Below are positions 1 to 9,853 of a DNA stretch of 64,000 nucleotides, piece after piece. The stretch's first letter is position 1, and every line of letters starts with the position of its first letter. The position numbers and the translations under genes are program-made. The stretch covers positions 620,001 to 684,000 of the forward strand of contig JADKGW010000001.1 of NCBI GenBank assembly GCA_016722075.1, given 5' to 3'. The notes beneath the pieces are model-generated. The model saw nothing but the letters and a program-made list of their open reading frames with translations. It was not told the DNA's origin and made no database searches. This stretch comes from Candidatus Kouleothrix ribensis. GTDB taxonomy: Bacteria > Chloroflexota > Chloroflexia > Chloroflexales > Roseiflexaceae.

Positions 1-416
1 CCGGCTACCAGCCCGATCGCACGATCGAACTCATCGCTGCACGCCGGGCTGCCGAGAATGGCGGTGCGATCAACGTCGTGACCGACCCATTCGCGGCAAT
101 CGCTGAGGCCGACGCGGTGTATACCGATGTCTGGTCACTCCAGGCGAGTAAGGGCGACCAGGCCCAACGGCCGCCCGATCTGACACCCTACACGATTAAT
201 GCGGCACTGCTGGCGCGTGCCAGGCCGCACGCTGTGTTTATGCATAGCTTGCCGGCACATCGTGGCGAGGAGGTGACGGCCGATGTGATCGATGGCCCAG
301 CCTCGGTCGTGTGGACTCAAAGTGCCAATCGTATGCCGGCAGAGCAGGCTGCGATCTATCTACTGATCAGCGGCCGCTGGGACGATCGAAACGAAGAGGA
401 ACGTATGCTTGCATAG
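1..416 (+). CDS. Ornithine carbamoyltransferase-like protein, C-terminal part
   Basis: This open frame enters from the left edge, so the N-terminal carbamoyl-phosphate domain is outside the window. The visible part reads through a VYTDVW segment and ends with the transcarbamylase motif HSLPAHRGEEV, then a short tail with stop at 414-416. Aspartate/ornithine transcarbamylases transfer a carbamoyl group to an amine; ArgF makes citrulline in arginine synthesis. Two ornithine-site features differ from textbook ArgF: the HCLP motif reads HSLP, and the segment after DVW reads SLQ where SMG is expected. It could be a divergent ArgF or a paralogue with another amine substrate. The family call is firm, the substrate is not. 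Confidence 0.8.
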   Translation, partial: GYQPDRTIELIAARRAAENGGAINVVTDPFAAIAEADAVYTDVWSLQASKGDQAQRPPDLTPYTINAALLARARPHAVFMHSLPAHRGEEVTADVIDGPASVVWTQSANRMPAEQAAIYLLISGRWDDRNEEERMLA

Positions 417-523
417 CGTCGGCATGGCTGGCCGGCGCAGGTTATAGGCACGGGGTAGAAATCACGATCGCTATAGCTCGACCGGATGGCACCTGGCTAC
501 CAGGTGTAGTAGCGGGCACGCTA

Positions 524-901
524 CTACGACAGCACAGGTGCGCCAAGCAGCAGCTGGATCTTCTTGAGTAGCTGCGCGAAATCGACTGGCTTGGTTTCGT
601 ACTCGTCGCAGCCAACCGCGAGGCACTTCCGGCGATCCTCTTTCATTGCGTAGGCCGTGAGCGCGATAATCGGGATGGTCTGGGTAACGGGCATCGATCG
701 GATGCGGTGGGTCGCCTGCCAGCCATTCAAGATCGGCAGGCCCATATCCATCACGATCAGATCAGGGCGATCCACACGGGCCCGCAGCACTCCGTGGGCG
801 CCATCGCTGGCGGTTATTACCTCGTAACCCTCGGAGCTTAGCAGCCGCGAGAGCATATCGCGGATCATCGCGTCGTCTTCAACCATGAGAATTCTTGTCA
901 T
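524..901 (-). CDS. Single-domain response regulator (CheY-like)
   Basis: A 125-residue receiver domain without an output domain. The acidic pair E8-D9-D10, the phospho-acceptor D52 in VMDMGLP and the conserved lysine in a TKPV motif are all present, so it should be phosphorylated. A longer frame opens at 949, but the ATG at 901 is preceded by a GAGGA ribosome site about 5 bases upstream and begins directly with the MTRILMVEDD strand, so I prefer it. It lies just downstream of the hybrid kinase at 946-3522 on the same strand, and the two probably form one operon and a phosphorelay. Output would be by protein contact. Confidence 0.88.
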   Translation of the reverse strand: MTRILMVEDDAMIRDMLSRLLSSEGYEVITASDGAHGVLRARVDRPDLIVMDMGLPILNGWQATHRIRSMPVTQTIPIIALTAYAMKEDRRKCLAVGCDEYETKPVDFAQLLKKIQLLLGAPVLS

Positions 902-945
902 CGTGTCCTCACTTATTCGCTGATCGCCTATAGTGGCGCGTCTGC

Positions 946-3522
946 TCATAGATCGTCTACCTCGATCAGCCTGGGGTCGCTATACATGCCGGCGTCGATC
1001 GCCACTGGATGATGTGTCCGTAGGATCTCGATCAAGTGCGCACGATCGATTGGCTTGAGCAGATAATTGGCAGCACCCATTGAGATACTACGCTCTTTTT
1101 CCTCGGCGATTGTCAGCATAATCACCGGAATATCAGCTACTTCAGGCGTGGCCTTCAGTGCAGCCAGAACTGCCCAGCCATCTATGCCTGGCAAAAACAC
1201 ATCAAGGATTACAATATCAGGCCGAATTTCATGCACAAGGCGCTGCCCTTCCTCGCCAGTCTCGGCCGTCTCAACCAGAAACCCCTCCTGAGTCAGGTAG
1301 CGGCTGAGCACGTCGCGAACGGCCGGATCATCATCGATCACCAGCACCAGGCTCCCGATCCAGTTGTTCGATTTGGCCAGCACAAGTTTGTGCAGATCCT
1401 CATCGTGAGCTGCAGCCAGCACTTCTGCGTCGACGTCTTTATCGCCCAGTACAATCGGTAGGCGGATGGTGAAGGTCGACCCGACATCTTTCTCGCTACT
1501 GACGGTGATATCGCCTTGCATCAAAATGCATAGGCGGCGGCTCAGCGCCAGCCCCAAGCCGGTACCGCCATACTTGCGAGTCGTCGAGGCGTCGGCTTGG
1601 GTGAATGCCTTGAACAGATTCTGGATTTGCTCAGTGCTCATGCCGATGCCGGTATCGGCCACCTTGAAGCACATCCAATCTTGCTGATCGAACTTCTCGC
1701 GGCTGATCTTAAGGGTGATCGTGCCGTTCTCGGTAAATTTAGCAGCGTTGCTGAGCAGGTTCAGCAGCACCTGGCGTATTTTGGTAATGTCGGCATACAT
1801 CGAGCCGGCGCGCTCGTCGCAGCGCACAACTAGCGTATTGCCATTTTTCTCGATCAGTGGTTGCGCTGTGACGACCAGATCATCGATCATTGGCGCGACT
1901 TTGAAGATCTCAAGGTCAAGATCCATCTTGCCGGCTTCAATCTTCGAGAGGTCGAGGATGTCGTTGATCAGCGACAGAAGGTGATTACCAGCCCGGCGGA
2001 TGTTGTCGATGTCGGTACCGTTCATCGTGCCACTATTGCGCACCTGGCGGCCAAGCAGATCGCTATAGCCGATGATGGCGGTGAGCGGGGTGCGCAGCTC
2101 GTGGCTCATGTTTGCAAGAAACTCGCTTTTTGCGCGGTTAGCCTGCTCGGCGGCAACGCGTGCCAGCTCGGTGGTGCTGCGCTGGGCGCGCAACTGCTCG
2201 ATCATCTGGTTGAACGAGCAGGCCAACATGCCTAGCTCGTCGCTCGAGGTGATCGGCAGGGTCGTGTTGAGATCGCCACGTGCCACTCGCTGGGTACCGG
2301 CTACCAGCACGGCGATCGGGCGGGTCATACGCACGCTGAAGATCGCGGCGCCGAATATTGCCAGGATGAAAAACCCTATGATCGCAAGAATTGTCGAGCG
2401 AATGGTTGTTGCCGTACCATCCTGGATGGCAGCAGCGACAGTGTTTGATTCGGCGGTAACTTCGTCGATTGGTGCAACGACAGTCAGCCGCCAGTCAAGA
2501 TCATTGAGCTTTGCAGTGGCCATGAATACCGATTTGCCACCGATCTTAGTGGTCTGAATATCAGTTTGATCCGATTGGACGATTGTGCTGATCGCCGAAT
2601 CGGCCAGGGTAAGCCCGATTGGCTGGCTACGATCCTGCGGAACGGGAATGGTGTCGAAGCCGGTCAGCTCTTTGATTGCGCTCGGCGGGCCGGCGATCAG
2701 GCGCCCCGAGGCATCCGTCAAGAAGGCATAGCTACTCGGCGTGAGCTTCAGTTCGGTTAGGTGATCGAGTAGGTGTCCGAGCGTCACGTCGAGGCACACG
2801 ACTCCAGCAAATGCGCCACTCGGGTAGATCGGTGTGCATGTGGTGATCATCAGGCCATTGCCGGCACCGTCGAGATAGAGCGGCGACCATGTCGTCAGGC
2901 GTTGCGGGTTAGCTGCAGGGCCGGTTGGTGCAAACCAGGGTTCTTTCGTCAGCTTGGTGTCGGGTGGCGCATTGCCCTCGAGCGTGCCCATTGGGTAGTA
3001 GCGCGATACATCGCTGGTGCTGACATAGTAGATCGCGGCAGCCTGCGAATTCTGCTCGAGCAATATTGGTGCGAGTGCGTCCAGCGGCGCCGACTGTTGG
3101 ATCGCCAGCTGGACCGCCGGGTCGTTGAGCGATGCAAAGTTGGGTACGAACAGGTCGCTGAAGCGCGATGGCCGTGCGTCGAAGGTGTGGCCGTCGGGGT
3201 GGCGTGTAAGCTGCGCGAACACGGTCGATGGCATTTCGGTACCAGCCTGTGCCATTGCCTGTAAATATCTGGCGGCCGTGCGGCTGGCCTGCGCCGGCTG
3301 CTGGAGGTAGGTCGTTGTAAGCTTGCCCTCGCGTTCGACCAACGCACGCAGCGAGTCGCGCCCCTGAGCTTGTAGCCCACTGATACTTTGTTGCTTGGCA
3401 TTTTGCTGCGTCTCGCCGAACCCGTATGTTACAAGCAGCGCAAGCGCAGTTGCGAGAACACACAAGAATAACAGGGTTGCAAGCAGCATTTTGGTGCGTA
3501 GGCTATTCAGCAGTGTAAGCAT
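946..3522 (-). CDS. Membrane hybrid sensor histidine kinase (CACHE-HAMP-HisKA-HATPase-REC)
   Basis: 858 residues. A first membrane segment (about 12-33) is followed by a roughly 330-residue extracytoplasmic region resembling a double CACHE sensor, a second membrane segment (about 374-397), a HAMP linker (398-450), and a HisKA domain with the phospho-accepting H474 in the MSHELRTPL motif. The ATPase domain has its N box near 588-597 and glycine-rich boxes DTGIGM and GGTGLGL. A C-terminal receiver carries D774 in VILDVFLPG. It likely senses a small extracellular ligand and passes phosphate to its own receiver and to the single-domain regulator downstream. The ligand cannot be told from sequence. 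Confidence 0.9.
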   Translation of the reverse strand: MLTLLNSLRTKMLLATLLFLCVLATALALLVTYGFGETQQNAKQQSISGLQAQGRDSLRALVEREGKLTTTYLQQPAQASRTAARYLQAMAQAGTEMPSTVFAQLTRHPDGHTFDARPSRFSDLFVPNFASLNDPAVQLAIQQSAPLDALAPILLEQNSQAAAIYYVSTSDVSRYYPMGTLEGNAPPDTKLTKEPWFAPTGPAANPQRLTTWSPLYLDGAGNGLMITTCTPIYPSGAFAGVVCLDVTLGHLLDHLTELKLTPSSYAFLTDASGRLIAGPPSAIKELTGFDTIPVPQDRSQPIGLTLADSAISTIVQSDQTDIQTTKIGGKSVFMATAKLNDLDWRLTVVAPIDEVTAESNTVAAAIQDGTATTIRSTILAIIGFFILAIFGAAIFSVRMTRPIAVLVAGTQRVARGDLNTTLPITSSDELGMLACSFNQMIEQLRAQRSTTELARVAAEQANRAKSEFLANMSHELRTPLTAIIGYSDLLGRQVRNSGTMNGTDIDNIRRAGNHLLSLINDILDLSKIEAGKMDLDLEIFKVAPMIDDLVVTAQPLIEKNGNTLVVRCDERAGSMYADITKIRQVLLNLLSNAAKFTENGTITLKISREKFDQQDWMCFKVADTGIGMSTEQIQNLFKAFTQADASTTRKYGGTGLGLALSRRLCILMQGDITVSSEKDVGSTFTIRLPIVLGDKDVDAEVLAAAHDEDLHKLVLAKSNNWIGSLVLVIDDDPAVRDVLSRYLTQEGFLVETAETGEEGQRLVHEIRPDIVILDVFLPGIDGWAVLAALKATPEVADIPVIMLTIAEEKERSISMGAANYLLKPIDRAHLIEILRTHHPVAIDAGMYSDPRLIEVDDL

Positions 3523-3724
3523 GCGATCCTTCTCTGGTCATTTGCGTCGAAGCAGATACGCTAGATGTTCATGTGGCGCGCCATTGCCCACTGATGTATG
3601 AACATAGCGCTCCAGTGGAGCATGATTTTTGATCCCCGGTTGGTTTAGGATGCTGTTGATATGATGCCCTGAGTGCCTGGTGCGCCGAGCCGAACCCATA
3701 CGGCACACGGGCCACCAATTATCG

Positions 3725-6700
3725 TTAGGTTTGGTATTGAATTAGCGCTGTGTTGGCAACCATATTAAACGCAGCGGCCGGTGGGACGAACAGGCCGCGC
3801 TCAACGCCATCCGCGAACATGCGCTCGAGCAACGGCGCGTCGATGCGTGGGCAGGGCAGCCCGGCGTCGGCGAGTGCGTCGGCGGCGTTGCGTTGCATAA
3901 AGGCTGGCTGCATCCAATCGTTGATCCACTGCATGGCTGCCTGGTCGTGCGGTAGCAGCAGCAAGCTATGCAGCACCTGGCTACGATCCGAGTCGGCGTT
4001 GCGGCGTAACGCGCGATACCACGGTTGGAACGGCACTAGCTCGAGCGCATAGCCCCAGCGGTTCGCGATATCGATGATCGAGTACCACGGCGTTGGCTGC
4101 GGGTTGAGTAGGTGGATGGTCTGGTTTTCGCGCGTGGGCAGCTGCGAGAGATGGACGATCGCGCGGGCGGTGTAATCGACAGGGATGAGATTTTCGACGA
4201 TCGGGAGATCGGGAACTAGCCCAAGCTGCATGCAGCCAGCCAGCAGTTGTACCAGGAAGTCGCCTGGATTGGCAACCCCTGATTGGCTGTGGCTGCCGAT
4301 GCGGCCGGGCCGGTAGATTGTAATTGGTACCCCGCGGGCCCGCGCGATCTGCATGATTCCTTCGGTAACCCACTTGCTCTGGGCGTACCCGGCCGCGCTT
4401 TCGCCGCCGACCATTGCCGGCGCTTGTATGAGGTCGCCGCTCTCGTTAGCCGCAGCCACACCAATCGTCGAGACATAATGGACTGGTTTCAGGCGTAGCC
4501 GGCAGGCGAGCCTGAGCACCTCGACGCTGCCCTGCACATTTGACGCACGGAGCGCGCTGTAGGGATATAGGTAGTGAACCTGCGCGCCGGCGTGGTAGAT
4601 TACGTCGATTGTCTCAGCAAGACGTTCGTAGATATATGGATTGAGACCGAGCCGCGGCTGGCGCAGATCGCCGATCACAGCGATGATGCGGTCACGCCAG
4701 CGCTCTTGCCAAATCTGATAGCCGGCCAATGTCCGTTGGATGCGCTGCTCGGCCTCTTGCTGCGTCGCGGCACGCGTAAGGCAGTAGATTGTTGCGCTAG
4801 TCGAGGTGAGTAGCTCGGCGAGCAAAAATGCGCCCAAGTATCCGGTTCCCCCGGTCAAGAAGATCGCCTGAGCTGGCGTGCCGGGATGGTAGCGCTCGCC
4901 GACTGGCAGGGTGATGCCTGGATCGAGCCTGACATCTGCGATGAGATCAGCCACCGAGGTCGGTGTCGGTGTCGCATCGCATAGGGCTGCCGCAAAGGCA
5001 GCGACGGTCGGCGCCTCGTACAGCACGCGCAGCGGGATGTCGCGCTTGAAGGTTGTGTTGACCAGCACAACCGCGCGGGCCGCCAGCAGCGAATGCCCAC
5101 CCAGCGCAAAGAAGTCGTCGTGGATGCCGATCTTCGGCCGGCCGAGCACGCTGGCCCAGATATCGGCCAGCACGGCTTCTTCAGATGTGCGTGGTGCGGC
5201 GCTGGTTGTAGCCGGCGGGTTGTAGAGCTCAGGGGGCGGCAGCGCGCGGCGATCGATCTTGCCGTTGTGGGTAAGCGGCATGGCAGCCAGTGGTACGAAG
5301 GCCGATGGAACCATATAGTCGGGCATGCGCGCGCGCAGGTATGTGCGTAGCTCGTCGGAGATCTGGGCGGTGCCGGGCATGGCCGGTTGGTCGCCGGTAA
5401 CAATATAGGCTACCAGTCGCTGTAGGCCAGGGGTATCTTCGCGAGCCTGTACCACGGCGTCGCGTACCAGCACGTGCTGACGTAGCGTGCTTTCGATCTC
5501 GCCCAGCTCGATCCGAAACCCGCGCAGCTTGACCTGGTGGTCGATTCGCCCCAGGAACTCAAGATTGCCGTCGGGACGGTAACGCGCCAGGTCGCCGGTG
5601 CGGTATAGCCGCACTCCGGCCTGACATGCGGCCGAGCCATCGGTGTGCGTGTGCTGCCAGTCGATAAAGCGTTCGGCAGTAAGCTCGGGGCGGTTGAGGT
5701 AGCCGCGCGCCAGGCCGATGCCGCCGATGTACAGCTCGCCAGGCGCACCGATTGGTACAGGCTGTAGCTGACTATCGAGCAGGAAAATCTGCTTGTTGGC
5801 GAGCGGCCGGCCCATGGGAATGCTGGTCAGCGCTGCTGTTGAATGCTCATCGCAGACCATACTGTAGAGTGTCGCCGTGACCGTGGCCTCAGTTGGGCCG
5901 TAGGCGTTCAGAAAAGTCATCGTACGCCCAGCCAGCCGGGTCCAGTCGCGTAGCTTATCGAGCGAGGGGCTCTCGCCGCCGACCAGCAGCACTTTTACCG
6001 GGGCGCGAAACGGCTTACCATGCACCATCAGATCGTCGACCCAGCGATGCCAGACCGAGGCGGGCAGCTGGAGGATGCTCACACGCTCACGCTCGCACAG
6101 CTGCGTCAGCTGGTCGCCGAGCAGCTCGGATGGCGCTGCCGAAGGTAGCACCAGCGCCGCGCCCGCGATGAGCGCGGGAAAGAGTGTTGCAGCCGAGGCA
6201 TCGAAGCCAAGCGACGAGAACTGTAGCACGCGGTCGTCTGAGTCGAGCGCATGACTCTCGATCATAGCGTAGGTGTGGTTGACCAGGCCAAGGTGGCTGA
6301 TTAGCACGCCCTTGGGTGTGCCGGTTGAGCCGGAGGTATAGATCACATAGGCAAGGCTATCGACGGCGTTCGTGGCGTCGAGATTGAGATCATGGTCGGG
6401 TGTGGTGGCGGCGCTGTCGTCGACGCAGAGGACGTGCGCGTTTGAGTTGGGTAGGCGCTCGGTAAGATGTTGCTGAGTGAGAATGACTGGCGCCTGTGTA
6501 TCATCGATCATCAGCGCCAGCCGCGCACGCGGGTACGACGGGTCGAGTGGCACGTAGGCACCGCCGGCCTTCAGAATGGCCAGTACGCTCACGATCTGCT
6601 CAGGCGATCGATCCATACACAACCCAACCAGTGTGTCGGCGCCAACGCCAAGCTGACGCAGCTGGTAGGCCAGGCGGTTGGCGCGGCGGTTGAGTTCGCG

Positions 6701-7528
6701 ATAGCTCAATTGTTCATCGGCGAAGATCAGTGCTGTAGCCGTAGGCGTGCGGGCGACCTGTGCCTCGAACAGCTCGTGGATGCAGTGTGTGAGCGCATAG
6801 GGCTTTGTGGTGCTGTTCCACTCAACCAGGGCCTGATGCCGGTCGGCGTCGGTCAGTAGCGGTAGACGATTGACCGGCCGGGTGGGGTCTGCGAGCATAC
6901 CATGCAGCAAGATCTGGACATAATCGTGCATACGGGCGATCGTGGCGGCCTCGAAGCGCCCGGCCTGGTAGCGCCAGCTGGTTCGCCGCGCGCTGGCTGG
7001 GTCGCTTAGCTCGATGCACAGCTCACCGTCGTGCTGGCGCCGATATGATGCGGTTGATTGTATGTTGTGTTCGGGCTGATAGGAGTAGCAGAGCATTGCC
7101 TCTGCCGACGGCGCGGGCCGGTAGGCGCATGATTCGAACAGCTGCGCGTGGTGCTCGCGCAGCTGCTGCACGAGCGCAGCGCCAGACGGCACACTGGTGA
7201 GATCGATCGTCAGTGGGGAGTTGGCTCGAGCGGGCCGGGCCATGCCGAAGCGGATATAGTCGTTGGCGGTATAGCGGGCAAGCAGGGCAGTAAAGGCTGC
7301 ACCAAGCACAACTGGGAGATCGACCAGGTGATCTGCAGCCAGGCAACGTAGTTGTACAATCAGATCGGCCGGAAGCGGAGCGCTTATGCTTGCCTGTACG
7401 CTCAACGGCATGCCCAGGGCCGGCCCAGCAGTGGGGAGTTTGGCTTCATGGCTCTGGGGCGCCTGAGGTGTAGCAAGCGTTGAGGTGAGAGCCGGCGAAA
7501 CAGGCGATTCGAGCCGCGTCGTGGCCAT
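3725..7528 (-). CDS. Single-module NRPS-like enzyme: partial C, adenylation, thiolation, thioester reductase
   Basis: 1267 residues from the ATG at 7528, chosen over the upstream 7660 start because AAGGAG lies about 9 bases before it. Residues 40-235 resemble the second half of a condensation domain but lack HHxxxDG. An adenylation domain follows (about 250-765), with YTSGSTGTPKG at 396-407, NAYGPTE at 541-547 and the catalytic lysine in NGKIDR. The carrier domain has the phosphopantetheine serine S813 in GGHSL. The C-terminal reductase domain starts with the NAD(P)H motif TGGTGYLG (892-899). It probably activates one amino or carboxylic acid and releases it as an aldehyde or alcohol. No tailoring gene or phosphopantetheinyl transferase is adjacent. 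The substrate is unknown. Confidence 0.88.
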   Translation of the reverse strand: MATTRLESPVSPALTSTLATPQAPQSHEAKLPTAGPALGMPLSVQASISAPLPADLIVQLRCLAADHLVDLPVVLGAAFTALLARYTANDYIRFGMARPARANSPLTIDLTSVPSGAALVQQLREHHAQLFESCAYRPAPSAEAMLCYSYQPEHNIQSTASYRRQHDGELCIELSDPASARRTSWRYQAGRFEAATIARMHDYVQILLHGMLADPTRPVNRLPLLTDADRHQALVEWNSTTKPYALTHCIHELFEAQVARTPTATALIFADEQLSYRELNRRANRLAYQLRQLGVGADTLVGLCMDRSPEQIVSVLAILKAGGAYVPLDPSYPRARLALMIDDTQAPVILTQQHLTERLPNSNAHVLCVDDSAATTPDHDLNLDATNAVDSLAYVIYTSGSTGTPKGVLISHLGLVNHTYAMIESHALDSDDRVLQFSSLGFDASAATLFPALIAGAALVLPSAAPSELLGDQLTQLCERERVSILQLPASVWHRWVDDLMVHGKPFRAPVKVLLVGGESPSLDKLRDWTRLAGRTMTFLNAYGPTEATVTATLYSMVCDEHSTAALTSIPMGRPLANKQIFLLDSQLQPVPIGAPGELYIGGIGLARGYLNRPELTAERFIDWQHTHTDGSAACQAGVRLYRTGDLARYRPDGNLEFLGRIDHQVKLRGFRIELGEIESTLRQHVLVRDAVVQAREDTPGLQRLVAYIVTGDQPAMPGTAQISDELRTYLRARMPDYMVPSAFVPLAAMPLTHNGKIDRRALPPPELYNPPATTSAAPRTSEEAVLADIWASVLGRPKIGIHDDFFALGGHSLLAARAVVLVNTTFKRDIPLRVLYEAPTVAAFAAALCDATPTPTSVADLIADVRLDPGITLPVGERYHPGTPAQAIFLTGGTGYLGAFLLAELLTSTSATIYCLTRAATQQEAEQRIQRTLAGYQIWQERWRDRIIAVIGDLRQPRLGLNPYIYERLAETIDVIYHAGAQVHYLYPYSALRASNVQGSVEVLRLACRLRLKPVHYVSTIGVAAANESGDLIQAPAMVGGESAAGYAQSKWVTEGIMQIARARGVPITIYRPGRIGSHSQSGVANPGDFLVQLLAGCMQLGLVPDLPIVENLIPVDYTARAIVHLSQLPTRENQTIHLLNPQPTPWYSIIDIANRWGYALELVPFQPWYRALRRNADSDRSQVLHSLLLLPHDQAAMQWINDWMQPAFMQRNAADALADAGLPCPRIDAPLLERMFADGVERGLFVPPAAAFNMVANTALIQYQT

Positions 7529-7910
7529 ATGTGATTGCTCCTTTGCGCGCTTGCAGGCATTCGGCTGGGAATGGCCAGCGCCAATCGATGATTGGTCGCC
7601 GGCCGGCCTGTACATAGCGCAAGGCGGTACTGCTATGAGAACGAACGTGGGTCTCTGCAATGTTATCTGCGAGATACGAAAGGCTGTGTTCTTCTAGGGA
7701 CTATTTTAGTTACTGCCGCTACCAGCACATTACCAAGCGCTACCGGCACAGCTGAACTGCCTGCACTCGATCAGGCTTATGTATCATACAATCGACATAT
7801 GGTGTGGGGATGATCGATGAGGCAGCAATTTATGTGCAAACTCAAAATATCCCATGTGCGTTATATTAATCACATGTACCCGATTGGCTTGAGCAAGCCT
7901 ATGTTGCCAT

Positions 7911-7953
7911 GCGTGATGGGGCGGCGCGGTTTTGCCGCGCCGCCCCATCGCGT
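7911..7953. terminator. Long perfect hairpin, possible terminator of the dioxygenase gene
   Basis: A 15-bp perfect GC-rich stem (7915-7929 with 7935-7949) around a 5-base loop, extended four more pairs including G-T pairs. It lies about 115 bases after the stop of the - strand gene at 8069-9019 and before the NRPS-like gene. There is no clear T run on either side, so it may be a factor-dependent terminator or an RNA-stabilising hairpin. The rest of 7529-8068 shows no convincing gene. Confidence 0.5.
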
Positions 7954-8068
7954 CGATTTCTGCGGGGATGGCCAGATTTGGTATTATTCGTGGGGACACG
8001 CAGGGTAGGGGATCGCATAGGCCCAGCTTGGCGCGTAGCACACGGCCCGAACCCTGCGTGGGTGATGG

Positions 8069-9019
8069 TCAGTCGATAGGCTTGAGGTTGGCGACGATCG
8101 CTGCCCGTTGCGGTTCGAGGAAGGGTGCCAATACGATCTTCTCGCCGAGCGTAGCGGGATCCTCGTCGACTGCAAAGCCTGGCCCATCGGAGGCGATCTC
8201 GAACAGAATGCCATTCGGCTCGTGGAAGTATACGCTGCGGAACCAGTAGCGGTCGATCTTGCCGCTATTCGGGATGCGCATAGCCTGTAAGCGTTCGGCC
8301 CACGCGTGGTACTCTTCGAAGGTCGGCGTGCGGAAGGCTACGTGGTGTACCCCGCCGGCACCAGGCCCGGCGGTGGGCAGGCCTGGCTGTTCGGCAACAT
8401 GCAGCTCGGCGGGCGGGCCGCCCGCGCCGATCGAGTAGACATGCACACTGTGGCGCGGGTTCTCGGGATGTGGGTACGCGCGCTCAGGGCGCAGATTCAT
8501 CACCTGCTGTAATAGCCGATCAGTTGGGCGTAGATCGGGCACGCTGATCATGATCGGCCCAAGCCCGCGCACCTGGTAGGCTGCCGGCACGGGGCTGCGC
8601 TCCCACGGATAGGCTGCCCCGGCGCCGCCGTCGTCGATCAGTGCCAGCCGCTGGCCTTCCGGGTCTTCGAAATCGAGTGTGAGGCGGCCATCGCGCTCGG
8701 TAATCGTGCCGGCACTCACGCCGCGTTCGCGCAGGTGTTGGGCCCACCAGGCGAGTGCTGCGTGGCCGGCCACGCGCAAGTAGGTGCGCACGATCGCGCG
8801 GGTGCCACGCCGCTCGCGCGGCACCGGCCAGTCGAAAAACGTCAGGTCGCTGCCGGGGCTGCCAACTGCGTCGGCATAGAACAGGTGATAGGCGCTCACG
8901 TCATCCTGGTTGACACTACGTTTCACCAGGCGCATGCCCAGCGTCTGCGTATAGAAATGGTAATTCTCGCGAATCCTCGCTGAGATTGCGGTCAGGTGGT
9001 GAATGCCTAGTAGATCCAT
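8069..9019 (-). CDS. Ring-cleaving dioxygenase / glyoxalase-fold (VOC) protein
   Basis: 316 residues with two vicinal-oxygen-chelate modules. The N-terminal GIHHLTAIS segment supplies the first metal histidines, and the second module has GGVHHVAFRT near residue 228 and an FHEPNGILFE glutamate segment near 268. This order matches the MhqA/MhqO-type ring-cleaving dioxygenases, which act on hydroquinone-like substrates using Fe(II). It starts at an ATG just inside its promoter region and stands alone. The next gene on the right is divergent. The family is well supported, while the real substrate is unknown. Confidence 0.85.
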   Translation of the reverse strand: MDLLGIHHLTAISARIRENYHFYTQTLGMRLVKRSVNQDDVSAYHLFYADAVGSPGSDLTFFDWPVPRERRGTRAIVRTYLRVAGHAALAWWAQHLRERGVSAGTITERDGRLTLDFEDPEGQRLALIDDGGAGAAYPWERSPVPAAYQVRGLGPIMISVPDLRPTDRLLQQVMNLRPERAYPHPENPRHSVHVYSIGAGGPPAELHVAEQPGLPTAGPGAGGVHHVAFRTPTFEEYHAWAERLQAMRIPNSGKIDRYWFRSVYFHEPNGILFEIASDGPGFAVDEDPATLGEKIVLAPFLEPQRAAIVANLKPID

Positions 9020-9155
9020 TGTATGCTCCAGGTTGTATACATAATCTGCCGGCCGTGCTTGTGGCTGCGCGCGGCCAAACTATAGGGCAACCGGCCTGCC
9101 GCCAAGCCGTATAGATAGGAGTTGCGCGGTCGGCGCTTTACCTGCGGCGGCATGG

Positions 9156-9161
9156 TACAAT
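9156..9161 (+). promoter_or_regulatory. -10 box close to start codon (leaderless-type promoter)
   Basis: TACAAT lies six bases before the ATG at 9168, and no ribosome binding site fits between. Transcription would start at or within a base or two of the ATG, giving a leaderless message for the metallo-hydrolase gene. The -35 region is not clear. Confidence 0.5.
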
Positions 9162-9167
9162 CTACCT

Positions 9168-9761
9168 ATGAATATTGTGCATGTTGGGTACGACTCGACC
9201 AACTATTACCTGATCGGCGCGCGCGCCACGCCGTTGCTGATTGATGTCGGCTGGCCGGGCACCCTGCCGAAGCTGCTCGCGAGCCTCAAACGCAAAGATA
9301 TCCCATTTCAGCAGATCGGCTACCTACTTGCAACGCACTATCACCCCGATCACGCCGGGCTGGCACAAGAGCTGAAGGATCGAGGCGTGCGCCTGATCGT
9401 GCTCGAGCAGCAGGTTGCTGCCATCCCCATGCTTAAGCGCTACATGAAACCGGCTCACCACTACATCGACATAACGTTGCATGATAATCTGCTGCTGACG
9501 GTTGATGCGAGCCGGGCATTCCTGAAGAACATCGGCATCAATGGGTCGATCATCGCTACGCCGGGCCACTCCGACGACAGCGTATCGCTAGTGCTCGACG
9601 AGGGCGCGGCCTTTACCGGCGACCTGACGCCACCCGACGCTGCCACCGACGATGTTCGCGCGATAGTGAGCCGGAGCTGGGCCTTGCTGCGCTCGCTGGG
9701 CGCACACACGATCTATCCTGGCCATGGCCCGCCCCGGCCGCTGCCGCGGGGGTTAGACTAA
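9168..9761 (+). CDS. MBL-fold metallo-hydrolase
   Basis: 197 residues. The zinc motif HYHPDHAG (HxHxDH, about residues 57-64), the later GHSDDSV histidine segment with the metal-bridging aspartate in FTGDLTPPD, and a C-terminal PGHGPP histidine are all present. These are the ligands of a two-metal beta-lactamase-fold hydrolase of the glyoxalase II-like type. It is short for the family but complete. The substrate could be a thioester or phosphodiester and cannot be decided here. It is probably monocistronic, flanked by - strand genes, and has no leader. Confidence 0.82.
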   Translation: MNIVHVGYDSTNYYLIGARATPLLIDVGWPGTLPKLLASLKRKDIPFQQIGYLLATHYHPDHAGLAQELKDRGVRLIVLEQQVAAIPMLKRYMKPAHHYIDITLHDNLLLTVDASRAFLKNIGINGSIIATPGHSDDSVSLVLDEGAAFTGDLTPPDAATDDVRAIVSRSWALLRSLGAHTIYPGHGPPRPLPRGLD

Positions 9762-9853
9762 CCCCGCTACCGTTCACGCTCAATTCGTTTGATCAGGCGC
9801 GGCACATCAAATGTTCACGCGCGCGATTAGCTGCTTCGCTACCTGGCACACAA

